From an uncultured Bacteroidota bacterium (GTDB taxonomy: Bacteria; Bacteroidota; Bacteroidia; Chitinophagales; Saprospiraceae): a stretch of 13,636 nucleotides of DNA. The notes under the pieces are model-generated. The model was not told the origin of the DNA. It saw only the letters and a program-made list of their open reading frames with translations, and did not search any database. The DNA lies in NCBI GenBank assembly GCA_937926185.1, contig CALEYM010000809.1, positions 1 to 13,636 of the forward strand, in the 5' to 3' direction. Positions 1 through 7,350 of this stretch are shown here, piece after piece (position 1 is the stretch's first letter; every line of letters starts with the position of its first letter). Made by a program: the position numbers and the translations under genes.

Positions 1-24
1 TTTGCAAAAACTGTCAGGTAATTA

Positions 25-753
25 ATGGAAACCCGTATTCCCAAGAAGATTGATGATGAATCACTTAAAGACGCCGTCGTGGAATTTCGGTATGTAGCCG
101 ATTTGCCTCCACATTTGCTATGGGGTATTTTATTTCAATCTCTTCCCGAAGGCTTTGCTTTGACGCCCGAAACCAAATCGCCAATGCTTTTATCTTTTGG
201 GAAAGATGCCCCAATAGGAATTAAATCTCATGCTAACACGTATGTACATAATTCCATCCGACTCCACATTACTGAAAATGCTTTGATTTTTAACATTATC
301 GGGCCATACGCCGGTTGGACGCCATATTTTGAGGTTATTCAAAAAACCATCCGGGCACTCACCGGGCCGGGTAAAATAATTGCCTGTTCCCGGGTCGGTC
401 TTCGTTATATCTCGGAATTCCCCAATTTGAAAATTTTTGAAAAAATCGGCGCCAAATGCAAACTCGAACGCCCCGGATGGGAAGGACAACGAAACACCGT
501 TTTTAAAACCGAAATTTGGAGTCAGGAGAACATCATTGTCATCAACCTGGCTAATCAGGTAGTCAGAAACCCTGCCCAACCCGACCATTTTTTCTCACTG
601 GTAGATATTGATGTATTCCATAATTTCGATACCCCCGAACAGAATACTGAAAATTTACTACGGCGTACCGACGAACTCCATGCACTCGAAAAAACAACCT
701 TTTTTGGACTTTTGACCGATGAATTCCTCACTTCTCTGAACCCACAATACTGA
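25..753 (+). CDS. TIGR04255 family protein
   Basis: A 242-residue protein that I place in the TIGR04255 family, a sporadically distributed group of about 250-residue proteins of unknown biochemical function, often found in accessory regions. Signatures seen are KDAVVEFRY at residues 15-23 (the family's N-terminal 'EAV.E.RF'-like strand), YAGWTPYFE at 95-103, SRVGLRYISEF at 122-132 (the 'RigLRYiN'-like core), and a C-terminal segment rich in Leu, Phe and Thr after about residue 216. There is no signal peptide or membrane segment, so it is probably cytoplasmic. The gene is more AT-rich than its downstream neighbours. The next start codon follows after 5 bases, so it is probably co-transcribed with the two unknown genes and the restriction-modification pair. 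Only 24 bases upstream are visible, so its promoter cannot be judged. The family call is from memory of motifs; the role is unknown. Confidence 0.8.
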   Translation: METRIPKKIDDESLKDAVVEFRYVADLPPHLLWGILFQSLPEGFALTPETKSPMLLSFGKDAPIGIKSHANTYVHNSIRLHITENALIFNIIGPYAGWTPYFEVIQKTIRALTGPGKIIACSRVGLRYISEFPNLKIFEKIGAKCKLERPGWEGQRNTVFKTEIWSQENIIVINLANQVVRNPAQPDHFFSLVDIDVFHNFDTPEQNTENLLRRTDELHALEKTTFFGLLTDEFLTSLNPQY

Positions 754-758
754 TTATT

Positions 759-1328
759 ATGCCTGCAACTCCAGCTTATATTCCACCCGCATTTCAACCG
801 GAATCCTATCGGTATCCCTGGCAAACAGAACTTGTGACGCCCCAGCGCACAGCTTATGGCGTTCAGGACAACGCGGACTTTTTCAACTCCCCCAATTCCC
901 GCACTGTCTTTTCCTATGACCGCGACATCATCCAGGAAGATTGGCAACGCGACATTGAACGCCGGCTCGAATCCCTGTCGTCTCAACTGCGACGCCGGGT
1001 CGACTTGCAAACGAGCGCCTTCCAAAATGTCACCCTCGAAACAATTTCTGTTTCCACTTTCCCCTTCGCCCTGCTTTTCCTGGCGACCAATGCCGGGATA
1101 GTTTCCGTAGATGCCACCCCCGATGCTTCGGTGTTTTTTACCGCCGATTACCTGCAGCGCGGCCGGGTGTATGCCGAGATTTTCTTCGCCGGCGAACAGG
1201 CCGAACCCCTCGAAGTCGTCGTCAACATCTACTCAGCCGACAATCGCTGCGTACTGGCACACGCGGGCCGCCTCCAGGAAACGCTGGACCAGACTTTCCA
1301 GTTTATCCGGACCAACTTTGGCGCCTGA
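759..1328 (+). CDS. Unrecognised 189-residue protein, between TIGR04255 and Type III R-M genes
   Basis: I do not recognise this protein. Its first 50 residues are rich in Pro, Tyr and Phe and probably extended. Residues 55-85 are charged and likely helical (DRDIIQEDWQRDIERRLESL and following). From about 92 to 185 it looks like an alternating beta domain (VTLETISVST, GIVSVDATPDASVFF, GRVYAEIFF, LEVVVNIYSA) ending in a helix. There is no signal peptide; the hydrophobic stretch FPFALLFLAT at 101-110 is too short for a convincing membrane span. It starts 5 bases after the TIGR04255 stop codon, and the next gene follows after 35 bases, which supports an operon. Codon use favours C at third positions, unlike the AT-richer gene before it. 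A structural partner of its two neighbours is possible, but this is inference only. Confidence 0.75.
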   Translation: MPATPAYIPPAFQPESYRYPWQTELVTPQRTAYGVQDNADFFNSPNSRTVFSYDRDIIQEDWQRDIERRLESLSSQLRRRVDLQTSAFQNVTLETISVSTFPFALLFLATNAGIVSVDATPDASVFFTADYLQRGRVYAEIFFAGEQAEPLEVVVNIYSADNRCVLAHAGRLQETLDQTFQFIRTNFGA

Positions 1329-1331
1329 CAC

Positions 1332-1346
1332 TGATAGAAACTATCA
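1332..1346 (+). repeat. Short perfect inverted repeat between genes
   Basis: TGATAG-AAA-CTATCA is a perfect 6+6 inverted repeat with a 3-base loop in the 35-base gap between the two unrecognised genes. It is AT-rich, so a weak hairpin. It could be a processing or attenuation signal, or chance; no T-tract typical of a terminator follows. Confidence 0.4.
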
Positions 1347-1363
1347 TCTTCATCACGTCTTTT

Positions 1364-1999
1364 ATGCCTATACAGTATCCCGAACGACTGCTCCCTGAAG
1401 CCCGTTTCCAGGTCATCCGCCACGACCCGCGAACGATCGACGGATACCTTATCCGGCATACCGAACACACCGACATACAAGACCCCGCTACCGGCCATTT
1501 GCTGCCCTCCTGTGTGGCGCCTCAAACCGACCACCTCCACGACCTGTCCACCTCCCTGCTCGGCATCTTCATGCCTGCTGATGTCGAATATCAATTGACC
1601 GGCGGGCAAAAATCCTATTTCACCGGCTTATGGACACCGGGCGAAATCGTGCCGCCCCCAGTGTTCGAACAGGATTTCGTCCGGCGCCCCGAACGCGGTT
1701 TCTTTGTGCTGCGGGCCGCCGACATCAGCGGCCAAGTCGTCCCTTACAACGTAGGGGCCCAGGACAACCTCACCGCCGTGTGCCAGCTGATCCACACCCC
1801 CGTTCGCGCCAACTTCTGGCACTTTTCCATCCGCTGGTTCAATACCGAGGGCGACGTACTGCTCCAAAATGGCAACTGGAAACGTCGCCTGCTCACCGCC
1901 TGCAAAGCCCTGATCTGCCAGTTCGCCCGCCTTGAAATACCCAACCTTACGCCCCCGCCGACCGAATGGTACGACCCCGCCCATAACACCGCATCCTGA
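1364..1999 (+). CDS. Unrecognised 211-residue protein next to Type III R-M genes
   Basis: I do not recognise this protein. Visible features are a His/Asp-rich N-terminal third (DGYLIRHTEHTDIQDPATGH at 26-45, TDHLHDLSTSLLG at 55-67), a middle part with several Pro and aromatic residues (FTGLWTPGEIVPPPVFEQDF at 86-105), a predicted beta section (RGFFVLRAADISGQVVPYNV at 111-130; FWHFSIRWFNTEGDVLLQNG at 151-170) and a final helix with Cys at 180 and 185. There is no signal peptide and no membrane span. It ends 11 bases before the methyltransferase start and shares that gene's C-ending codon preference, so the two probably entered and are expressed together. It may act with the TIGR04255 protein and the preceding unknown as one unit, but nothing in the sequence states a reaction. 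Confidence 0.75.
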   Translation: MPIQYPERLLPEARFQVIRHDPRTIDGYLIRHTEHTDIQDPATGHLLPSCVAPQTDHLHDLSTSLLGIFMPADVEYQLTGGQKSYFTGLWTPGEIVPPPVFEQDFVRRPERGFFVLRAADISGQVVPYNVGAQDNLTAVCQLIHTPVRANFWHFSIRWFNTEGDVLLQNGNWKRRLLTACKALICQFARLEIPNLTPPPTEWYDPAHNTAS

Positions 2000-2010
2000 T
2001 CGCCTTTGAT

Positions 2011-3732
2011 ATGAACACGCCCATGCAACGCCTCGAACTCACCTGGATCGGCAAATACGACGAACCCCGCCTCGAACCCCGAATCCTGCTCGAAAACCCC
2101 GATTTCCGATGCGGCGCTCCCCTTCCGCCAGCCGGCGGAGAGGGGCCGGGAATGGGGTTGACCGGCGCAGAGGCCTGGCAAGGCATGCTCATCCACGGCG
2201 ACAACCTCCTCGCCCTCAAAGCCCTCGAAGCCGAATACAGCGGAAAAGTCAAGTGTATTTACATCGACCCGCCCTACAACACCGGCTCCGCCTTCGAACA
2301 CTACGACGACGGCATCGAACACTCCCTCTGGCTCAGCCTTATACGCGACCGGCTCAAGGTTCTGAGAAATTTGCTCTCCGACGACGGCTCCATCTGGATT
2401 TCCATCGACGACAACGAATGTCACTACCTCAAAGTGCTGTGCGACGAGATTTTTGGGAGGGGGAATTTTGTGGCGAGTATTATCTGGCGGAAAAATTATG
2501 CGCCAAAATCATCGGCAAAACATTTTTCGGAAGACCACGATTACATTTTAGTTTATGCTAAAAAAGGGGAACAATGGAGACCGAATTTGATGAATAGAAC
2601 AGATAAGCAAGATAAGGCTTATAAAAACATGGATAATGACCCGCGTGGCCTTTGGCGACCTAATAATCTTGCTGCAAGAAATTATTACAGTAAAGGTACC
2701 TATGAAATAAAATGCCCAGGGGGGAGAGTAATTAAGGGCCCACCACCAGGCTCTTATTGGCGAGTTTCCGAAGAAAAGTTTTGGGAAATGGACAAGGATG
2801 GACGGATATGGTGGGGAAAAGACGGAAACAATGTGCCAGCTCCTAAAATATATTTGGCCGAGGTTAAACAGGGTACAGTTCCTCAAACCTTTTGGTCGTA
2901 TGAAGAAGTGGGACATACACAAGATGCGAAAAAAGAAGCGATCCAACTTTTTAGTGAAGATGTTTTTGGCACTCCAAAACCTGAAAAATTGATCGAGAGA
3001 ATTCTACACATCGCCACCAACCCCAACGATCTCGTCCTTGACTCCTTCCTCGGCTCCGGCACCACGGCCGCCGTGGCGCACAAGATGGGCCGCCGCTGGA
3101 TCGGGATCGAGCTCGGCGGGCACGCCTACACCCACTGTGTGCCGCGTCTGCAAAAAGTGGTGCGCGGCGAGGACCAGGGCGGCATCAGCAAGGCGGTAGG
3201 ATGGAAGGGCGGCGGCGGCTTCCGGGTGTTCAGCCTCGCGCCCACGCTCCTGCGCGAAGACCGCTTCGGCCAGCTCGTCATCAACCCTGAATACAACGCC
3301 CCCATGCTGGCCGCCGCCGTGTGCCGCCACGAGGGCTTCCGCTACGACCCCGACCCCGTGCTGTGGTGGAAACAGGGCCGCGGCGCAGGCCGCGATTACC
3401 TGCTGGCCACCACCCAACACGTCACCCGCCCCCTGCTCGACGCCATACACGAAGAAATGCAGGAGGGCGAAACCCTGCTCATCTGCTGCCGCGCCTACGA
3501 CCGGGCCTGCACATCGGCCTACCCCGACATCACGCTGCGCAAAATACCCAACATGCTCTTCGAGCGTTGCGAGTGGGGCCGCGACGACTACAGCCTGCAC
3601 ATCGTACCCCAGCCAGGCGAAGATAAGGGCGAGAACTCCGAACCCGCCTGGCCCTTGCCGGAAACGCCCGAACCTCCGCGTGAAAAGACCAAAAAAGCCC
3701 CTGTTAACCCCGCCCAGGGCGAGTTGTTTTGA
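2011..3732 (+). CDS. Type III restriction-modification DNA methyltransferase (Mod)
   Basis: A 573-residue S-adenosylmethionine-dependent DNA amino-methyltransferase, the modification and recognition subunit of a Type III system; it pairs with the Res gene downstream. Motif order is that of the beta class: catalytic motif IV DPPY at residues 86-89 (followed by TGSAFEHYDDG), then the target-recognition region, then the AdoMet-binding FLGSGTT at 346-352 and RRWIGIEL at 361-368. LELTWIGK at 8-15 is the usual Mod N terminus. A C-terminal extension (about 385-573) follows, ending in a Pro/Lys-rich tail. Two oddities: residues about 36-50 are encoded by a palindromic REP-like repeat, and residues about 150-330 are encoded by AT-rich DNA inside a GC-rich gene, as if the recognition domain had been exchanged. 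The reading frame is intact throughout, so the protein is probably functional. The DNA recognition sequence cannot be read from the protein. Start chosen at the ATG 11 bases after the previous stop. Confidence 0.93.
   Translation: MNTPMQRLELTWIGKYDEPRLEPRILLENPDFRCGAPLPPAGGEGPGMGLTGAEAWQGMLIHGDNLLALKALEAEYSGKVKCIYIDPPYNTGSAFEHYDDGIEHSLWLSLIRDRLKVLRNLLSDDGSIWISIDDNECHYLKVLCDEIFGRGNFVASIIWRKNYAPKSSAKHFSEDHDYILVYAKKGEQWRPNLMNRTDKQDKAYKNMDNDPRGLWRPNNLAARNYYSKGTYEIKCPGGRVIKGPPPGSYWRVSEEKFWEMDKDGRIWWGKDGNNVPAPKIYLAEVKQGTVPQTFWSYEEVGHTQDAKKEAIQLFSEDVFGTPKPEKLIERILHIATNPNDLVLDSFLGSGTTAAVAHKMGRRWIGIELGGHAYTHCVPRLQKVVRGEDQGGISKAVGWKGGGGFRVFSLAPTLLREDRFGQLVINPEYNAPMLAAAVCRHEGFRYDPDPVLWWKQGRGAGRDYLLATTQHVTRPLLDAIHEEMQEGETLLICCRAYDRACTSAYPDITLRKIPNMLFERCEWGRDDYSLHIVPQPGEDKGENSEPAWPLPETPEPPREKTKKAPVNPAQGELF
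2116..2160 (+). repeat. REP-like palindromic repeat inside the Mod coding sequence
   Basis: CCCCTTCCGCC (2119-2129) and GGCGGAGAGGGG (2134-2145) form an 11-12 bp stem around an AGCC loop with one bulged base, followed by CCGGGAATGGGGTTG. In reverse orientation it resembles the widespread bacterial intergenic repeat beginning CAACCCC...CCCGGCCCCTCTCC. Here it lies in frame and encodes residues about 36-50 of Mod, rich in Pro and Gly. No second copy was seen in the window. Confidence 0.7.
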
Positions 3733-3736
3733 AAAA

Positions 3737-3757
3737 AATCCGTAATCCGCAATCCAT
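3737..3757 (+). repeat. Three imperfect tandem heptamers between mod and res
   Basis: AATCCGT, AATCCGC and AATCCAT stand head to tail directly after the mod stop codon. The 67-base spacer between mod and res holds no hairpin or phylum-type promoter that I can see, so res is probably transcribed from upstream. Confidence 0.6.
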
Positions 3758-3799
3758 TATCTCCCGTCATCTGTCCACTGAAAAAATACGTCGACCGCT

Positions 3800-6529
3800 A
3801 TGACCGAAAATCCCGACCAAATCATCCGCGACATCAAAAACCGCCTTCAACTTCGCCAACCCCTGGCAGAAAGCCTCGACCTATTGCGCACGCTCGTGCA
3901 CGACGGCGCCCTGCCCCTTCAAAAACCCCGCCCGGACGCTGCCGCCGGCATCCTGAAAGACAGTACCGAAAAAGTGCGTCGGCACTGCCCCGAGCTGTTC
4001 CGCGACTTCGAGCGCGGCTTTCCGAGCATCACCTACAGCATCGCCACCGGCGTGGGTAAAACGCGGCTCATGGCTGCCGCCATCTTGTATCTGTACCGGG
4101 TGCACGGTATCCGCAACTTTTTCATTCTATCGCCTAATCTGACCATTTACAACAAACTCATCCGCGACTTCGGCGATCCCGGTTATGAGAAATATGTGTT
4201 TCGGGGGGTTAGCGATTTTGTCGCGCACCGGCCGGTAGTCGTCACCGGGGACAATTACGCGCAGCAATCGGAACTGTTCCGCCAACAGGAAGTGCGCATC
4301 AACGTGTTCAACATCGCCAAATTCAACGCCGACAACAAGGTGAGCAAGAAAGACGGTAAGGTTCAGCAGCCCCGCCTCAAGCGTCTGTCGGAATACCTCG
4401 GCCAGTCATACTGGGACTATCTGCGCAGCCTGCCCGACCTCGTCATTCTCATGGACGAAGCGCATCGCTACCACGCCGACGCCAGCCGCCGCGCCCTCGA
4501 CGAATTGCAACCCGTGCTGGGCATCGAACTCACCGCCACGCCATTCGACCCCACCGGCGCGGCCTTCCGCAACGTGGTTTACGAGTACAGCCTTGCCCGC
4601 GCACTACAGGACGGCAAATATGTAAAGATACCCGCCGTGGCTACGCGCAAGGATTTCAGCTTTAAAAACTTGTCGGAAGAGGATACGGAGCGGCTCAAAC
4701 TTGAAGACGCCATCAGCGTACATGAAGACACCCGACAGGCCATCGTGCTCTACGCCCGCGAACGCGAATTGCCGGAAGTAAAACCCTTTATCCTTATCGC
4801 TTGCAGCAACATCGAACACGCGCGGCAGACCTACGAGTACATCACTTCCGGCGCTTTCTACGATGGGCGCTATGCCGGCAAAGTCATCCAGGTGGACAGC
4901 AGCACCAAAGACGACTCGGATATCGAAAAACTGCTCACCGTGGAGCAGCCCGGCAACCCGGTGGAAATCGTGATCCATGTCGGTATGCTCAAAGAGGGTT
5001 GGGACGTGAGCAACCTGTACACCATTGTGCCGTTGCGGGCGGCCAATTCCCTGGTGCTGATTGAGCAAACATTGGGGCGCGGGTTGCGCCTACCCTTCGG
5101 CGGCGAGCGCACCGGCGTGGAAAAAGTGGACATGGTGACGGTGATCGCCCACGACAACTTTGAAAAAGTGGTGACGGCAGCCAAAGACCCGAACTCGATT
5201 TTCCAGAAAGTCCGTCAAATTCAACTCGACGCCGAAGATCTGGGGCACCCGGTTGAAATCATAGAAAGCCAAACGACAATGAAAACCAAACTCGAAGCGG
5301 AACGCAAGACATTAGCAGCCATACAAGACGAAAAAGAACGCCAGAAGCGCACCAACGCGCTTGATGCCAAGAGCCTGTTGGTGAACATTCTGCCTAGCCT
5401 TGGGAAGCACCTTGAGGTCAAAAAATACGACGACTTATTGAAGCCCGCCGTGCAGGAAGAGGTTATCCGCACCTTGGAAAAAGAAGTGTCACGGGGGCAG
5501 TTGGGCTTGTTTGCAGGCGAGATCGTGGAAGAAGCCAAGGTAAACTATCGAACCATTGTAAAAGAATTAAAGGAAAACAGCATTGCTATTCCCCTTTTCG
5601 TGGTGCAGCCGGCCCCCGCGAACACCTGGTTTGATGATTTCGATCTGGATACGAGCGATTTTAATTTCAGCAAGCTGGAACTGGAATTAGTACGGGTGAC
5701 GATAGATCAGGGTCGAAAGACGGATACCATTGAAATTCGACGTAACAACAATTTGCCCGCACCGGAAAAAATGTTGATGAGTGAATTACTTAACTTTCCG
5801 GAGATTGACCATGACCGCTGGGGGGAATTGTTATATAAACTTACGGTACAGGCAGCCACTGCTATAAATGCTTCTTTGGCTGGTACCGACAAAGACCTTC
5901 GGGAGACTGTTTTCGATCACCGCGAGCAGCTGGCAGGAAAAATCTATACTCAGATGATGGAGCATTTCCATTTGGAAGAAACAGGCTTGGAAAGTTCAAA
6001 AGTGGTACCCTTTACCCGCATAGAACCCTGGAGCTTCTCCATGTTCAAGGATTATGGTAAAAAGCATTTTGCCGATAACATCCGCCCGGTGGAGGCTATC
6101 AAAAAATACGTATATTATGGGTTCACCAAATCATGTCACCCGGAATACAAGTTCGATTCAAAAGCGGAAAAGGATTTTGCCATCATATTGGAGGACGATA
6201 AAGACACCGTGCTCCAATGGATGCGCCCGGCAAAGCAGCAGTTTCGAATTTACTGGAACAGGCAAGGAGATACCTATCAGCCTGATTTTGTGATAGAAAC
6301 AAAAGATGTTATTTATATTGCCGAGACCAAAAGCGCCGGAGAGATGAATTCGGACGAAGTTCGCGGGAAAACACGGGCGGCCTTAAAATACTGCGCGGAT
6401 GCCACGGCTTACAATCAAGCCAACGGAGGCAAACCCTGGCGTTATTTGCTGATTCCGCATACGGATGTCATACCGGTACAGCGAAGTTTTCCTTATTTTG
6501 TCAAAACTTATTTGAAAACTGAAGCCTGA
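3800..6529 (+). CDS. Type III restriction endonuclease subunit (Res), helicase plus PD-(D/E)xK nuclease
   Basis: A 909-residue ATP-dependent restriction subunit that, together with Mod, cuts DNA after communication between unmodified sites. Superfamily 2 helicase motifs are all present: Walker A ATGVGKT at residues 82-88, DEAH at 219-222, TATP at 245-248, GMLKEGWDV at 395-403, and motif VI QTLGRGLRLP at 423-432. The C-terminal nuclease shows PD at 828-829 and ETK at 842-844, the PD...ExK arrangement, preceded by the typical 'F.SKAEKDFAIILE' segment. Length is normal for Type III Res proteins and no motif is missing, so it appears intact. It starts 67 bases after mod. The helicase half is GC-rich, while from about 5520 onward the gene becomes AT-richer, matching the genes behind it. 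The next gene begins after 10 bases. Cytoplasmic. Confidence 0.94.
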   Translation: MTENPDQIIRDIKNRLQLRQPLAESLDLLRTLVHDGALPLQKPRPDAAAGILKDSTEKVRRHCPELFRDFERGFPSITYSIATGVGKTRLMAAAILYLYRVHGIRNFFILSPNLTIYNKLIRDFGDPGYEKYVFRGVSDFVAHRPVVVTGDNYAQQSELFRQQEVRINVFNIAKFNADNKVSKKDGKVQQPRLKRLSEYLGQSYWDYLRSLPDLVILMDEAHRYHADASRRALDELQPVLGIELTATPFDPTGAAFRNVVYEYSLARALQDGKYVKIPAVATRKDFSFKNLSEEDTERLKLEDAISVHEDTRQAIVLYARERELPEVKPFILIACSNIEHARQTYEYITSGAFYDGRYAGKVIQVDSSTKDDSDIEKLLTVEQPGNPVEIVIHVGMLKEGWDVSNLYTIVPLRAANSLVLIEQTLGRGLRLPFGGERTGVEKVDMVTVIAHDNFEKVVTAAKDPNSIFQKVRQIQLDAEDLGHPVEIIESQTTMKTKLEAERKTLAAIQDEKERQKRTNALDAKSLLVNILPSLGKHLEVKKYDDLLKPAVQEEVIRTLEKEVSRGQLGLFAGEIVEEAKVNYRTIVKELKENSIAIPLFVVQPAPANTWFDDFDLDTSDFNFSKLELELVRVTIDQGRKTDTIEIRRNNNLPAPEKMLMSELLNFPEIDHDRWGELLYKLTVQAATAINASLAGTDKDLRETVFDHREQLAGKIYTQMMEHFHLEETGLESSKVVPFTRIEPWSFSMFKDYGKKHFADNIRPVEAIKKYVYYGFTKSCHPEYKFDSKAEKDFAIILEDDKDTVLQWMRPAKQQFRIYWNRQGDTYQPDFVIETKDVIYIAETKSAGEMNSDEVRGKTRAALKYCADATAYNQANGGKPWRYLLIPHTDVIPVQRSFPYFVKTYLKTEA

Positions 6530-6539
6530 AATTGAACCC

Positions 6540-7082
6540 ATGATAATCGGATATCATACCGTTGAAGACCGGAACAATCCCGATGTCATTTTGTTGGAAG
6601 GACCTTTCCTTTGCGACCGGGAGGATGCCTGGCTGGGGCATGGGTATTATTTTTGGGATACTCGAATTTCTTTAGCCCGCTTTTGGGGCGAAGTAAACTT
6701 TAAACACAAAGGATATGTTATTTGTCAAGCATTGATCAACGACGACCCTGCCGTTCTTTGGGATTTGGATGGGAAAGTTGCTCACCAAGAAGAATTTATT
6801 GCAGCGTTAGACATGATAATTGATGCCGGAATAATAAGTAAAGATGACGATGCGACAGCTAATGAAGTCATCACTTTTCTGAAGCAGCAGAACATGTTAA
6901 CTTACAAAGCGATTCGAGCAGCTGATGAAGATAAAGACACCTACTTTCTCAGGTTTAAACCGCGTTCAGAGCCTAAACAGGCAAAAATGCGGCTTAGGCA
7001 ACGCGTTCAAATTTGTCTTCTCGAAAAAAGTGAAATAACTTTGCAAGACTTTAAAATCGTTTTTCCTGAAAAATACGTTTAA
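6540..7082 (+). CDS. Candidate ADP-ribosyltransferase-like toxin of a toxin-antitoxin-chaperone module
   Basis: A 180-residue protein with no confident family name. Its N terminus has GYHT at residues 4-7 and WLGHGYYFWDT at 31-41, followed by a helix with Ala and Trp (SLARFWG at 44-50). The spacing and form 'YH(G)T ... WLGxGxYFW ... A..W' recall small proteins with an ADP-ribosyltransferase (ART) fold, where His and Tyr contact NAD. A late strand RQRVQICLLEKSEI (153-166) could be the last core strand carrying the Gln/Glu. In the usual family the first motif is YHGT; here the Gly is missing. It starts 10 bases after res and is followed by a presumed antitoxin and a SecB-like chaperone, the order toxin-antitoxin-chaperone. 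If the fold is right, the target could be RNA or protein; the sequence does not say. Composition is AT-rich (24 GC in 60 bases at 6841-6900). The reading frame is certain; the toxin role is inference. Confidence 0.7.
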   Translation: MIIGYHTVEDRNNPDVILLEGPFLCDREDAWLGHGYYFWDTRISLARFWGEVNFKHKGYVICQALINDDPAVLWDLDGKVAHQEEFIAALDMIIDAGIISKDDDATANEVITFLKQQNMLTYKAIRAADEDKDTYFLRFKPRSEPKQAKMRLRQRVQICLLEKSEITLQDFKIVFPEKYV

Positions 7083-7098
7083 CCTCAACTTTTAAACA

Positions 7099-7350
7099 AT
7101 GGATACGCCCATGCTTCAAAAACTTCGTGAGTATCTCGCCAATACGCCGTGCGAGCAAATAGATCGCGATTGGGCGGAAGTCAAAGCGCTTGGTCTGAAA
7201 GGGCCGACTGCCAAGGAATTTATAGCTTCTTTTCGTCAACCTCGTCCGTATCAAGCCACTGATACTGAAGCATTTCAAACCGAGGCCGCTCAACAGCATC
7301 TGACCTTCGAATTTGAAGAAGGCAATTACTTCTATGCCATGGCAGCATGA
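7099..7350 (+). CDS. Presumed antitoxin with ssrA-like C terminus
   Basis: An 83-residue protein between the ART-like protein and the SecB-like chaperone. Residues 5-46 look helical (MLQKLREYLANTPCEQIDRD, then WAEVKALGLKGPTAKEFIAS), a type of small Bacteroidota protein ('LReYl.nT..eqi..DW.evk.lg.kGPT..eFi'). The tail from about 58 onward becomes hydrophobic and aromatic, ending GNYFYAMAA, which resembles the E. coli ssrA tag ending ENYALAA read by ClpXP. In known TAC systems the antitoxin carries a C-terminal chaperone-addiction segment that makes it unstable unless the SecB-like chaperone binds; position and character here fit. It starts 16 bases after the toxin stop; an ATG at 7111 is a possible alternative start. 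Its stop overlaps the next start by ATGA. No DNA-binding domain is recognised, so autoregulation is uncertain. Confidence 0.72.
   Translation: MDTPMLQKLREYLANTPCEQIDRDWAEVKALGLKGPTAKEFIASFRQPRPYQATDTEAFQTEAAQQHLTFEFEEGNYFYAMAA

Noticed and set aside
2719..2724. Run of six G in the mod recognition region as a phase-variation tract
   Set aside because: Six bases is too short to expect frequent slippage, and the frame is open on both sides. Other A-runs in mod are equally short.
3004..3600. Minus-strand open frame opposite mod
   Set aside because: It arises from the GC-rich codon pattern of the C-terminal part of mod. No start context, promoter or domain supports it.
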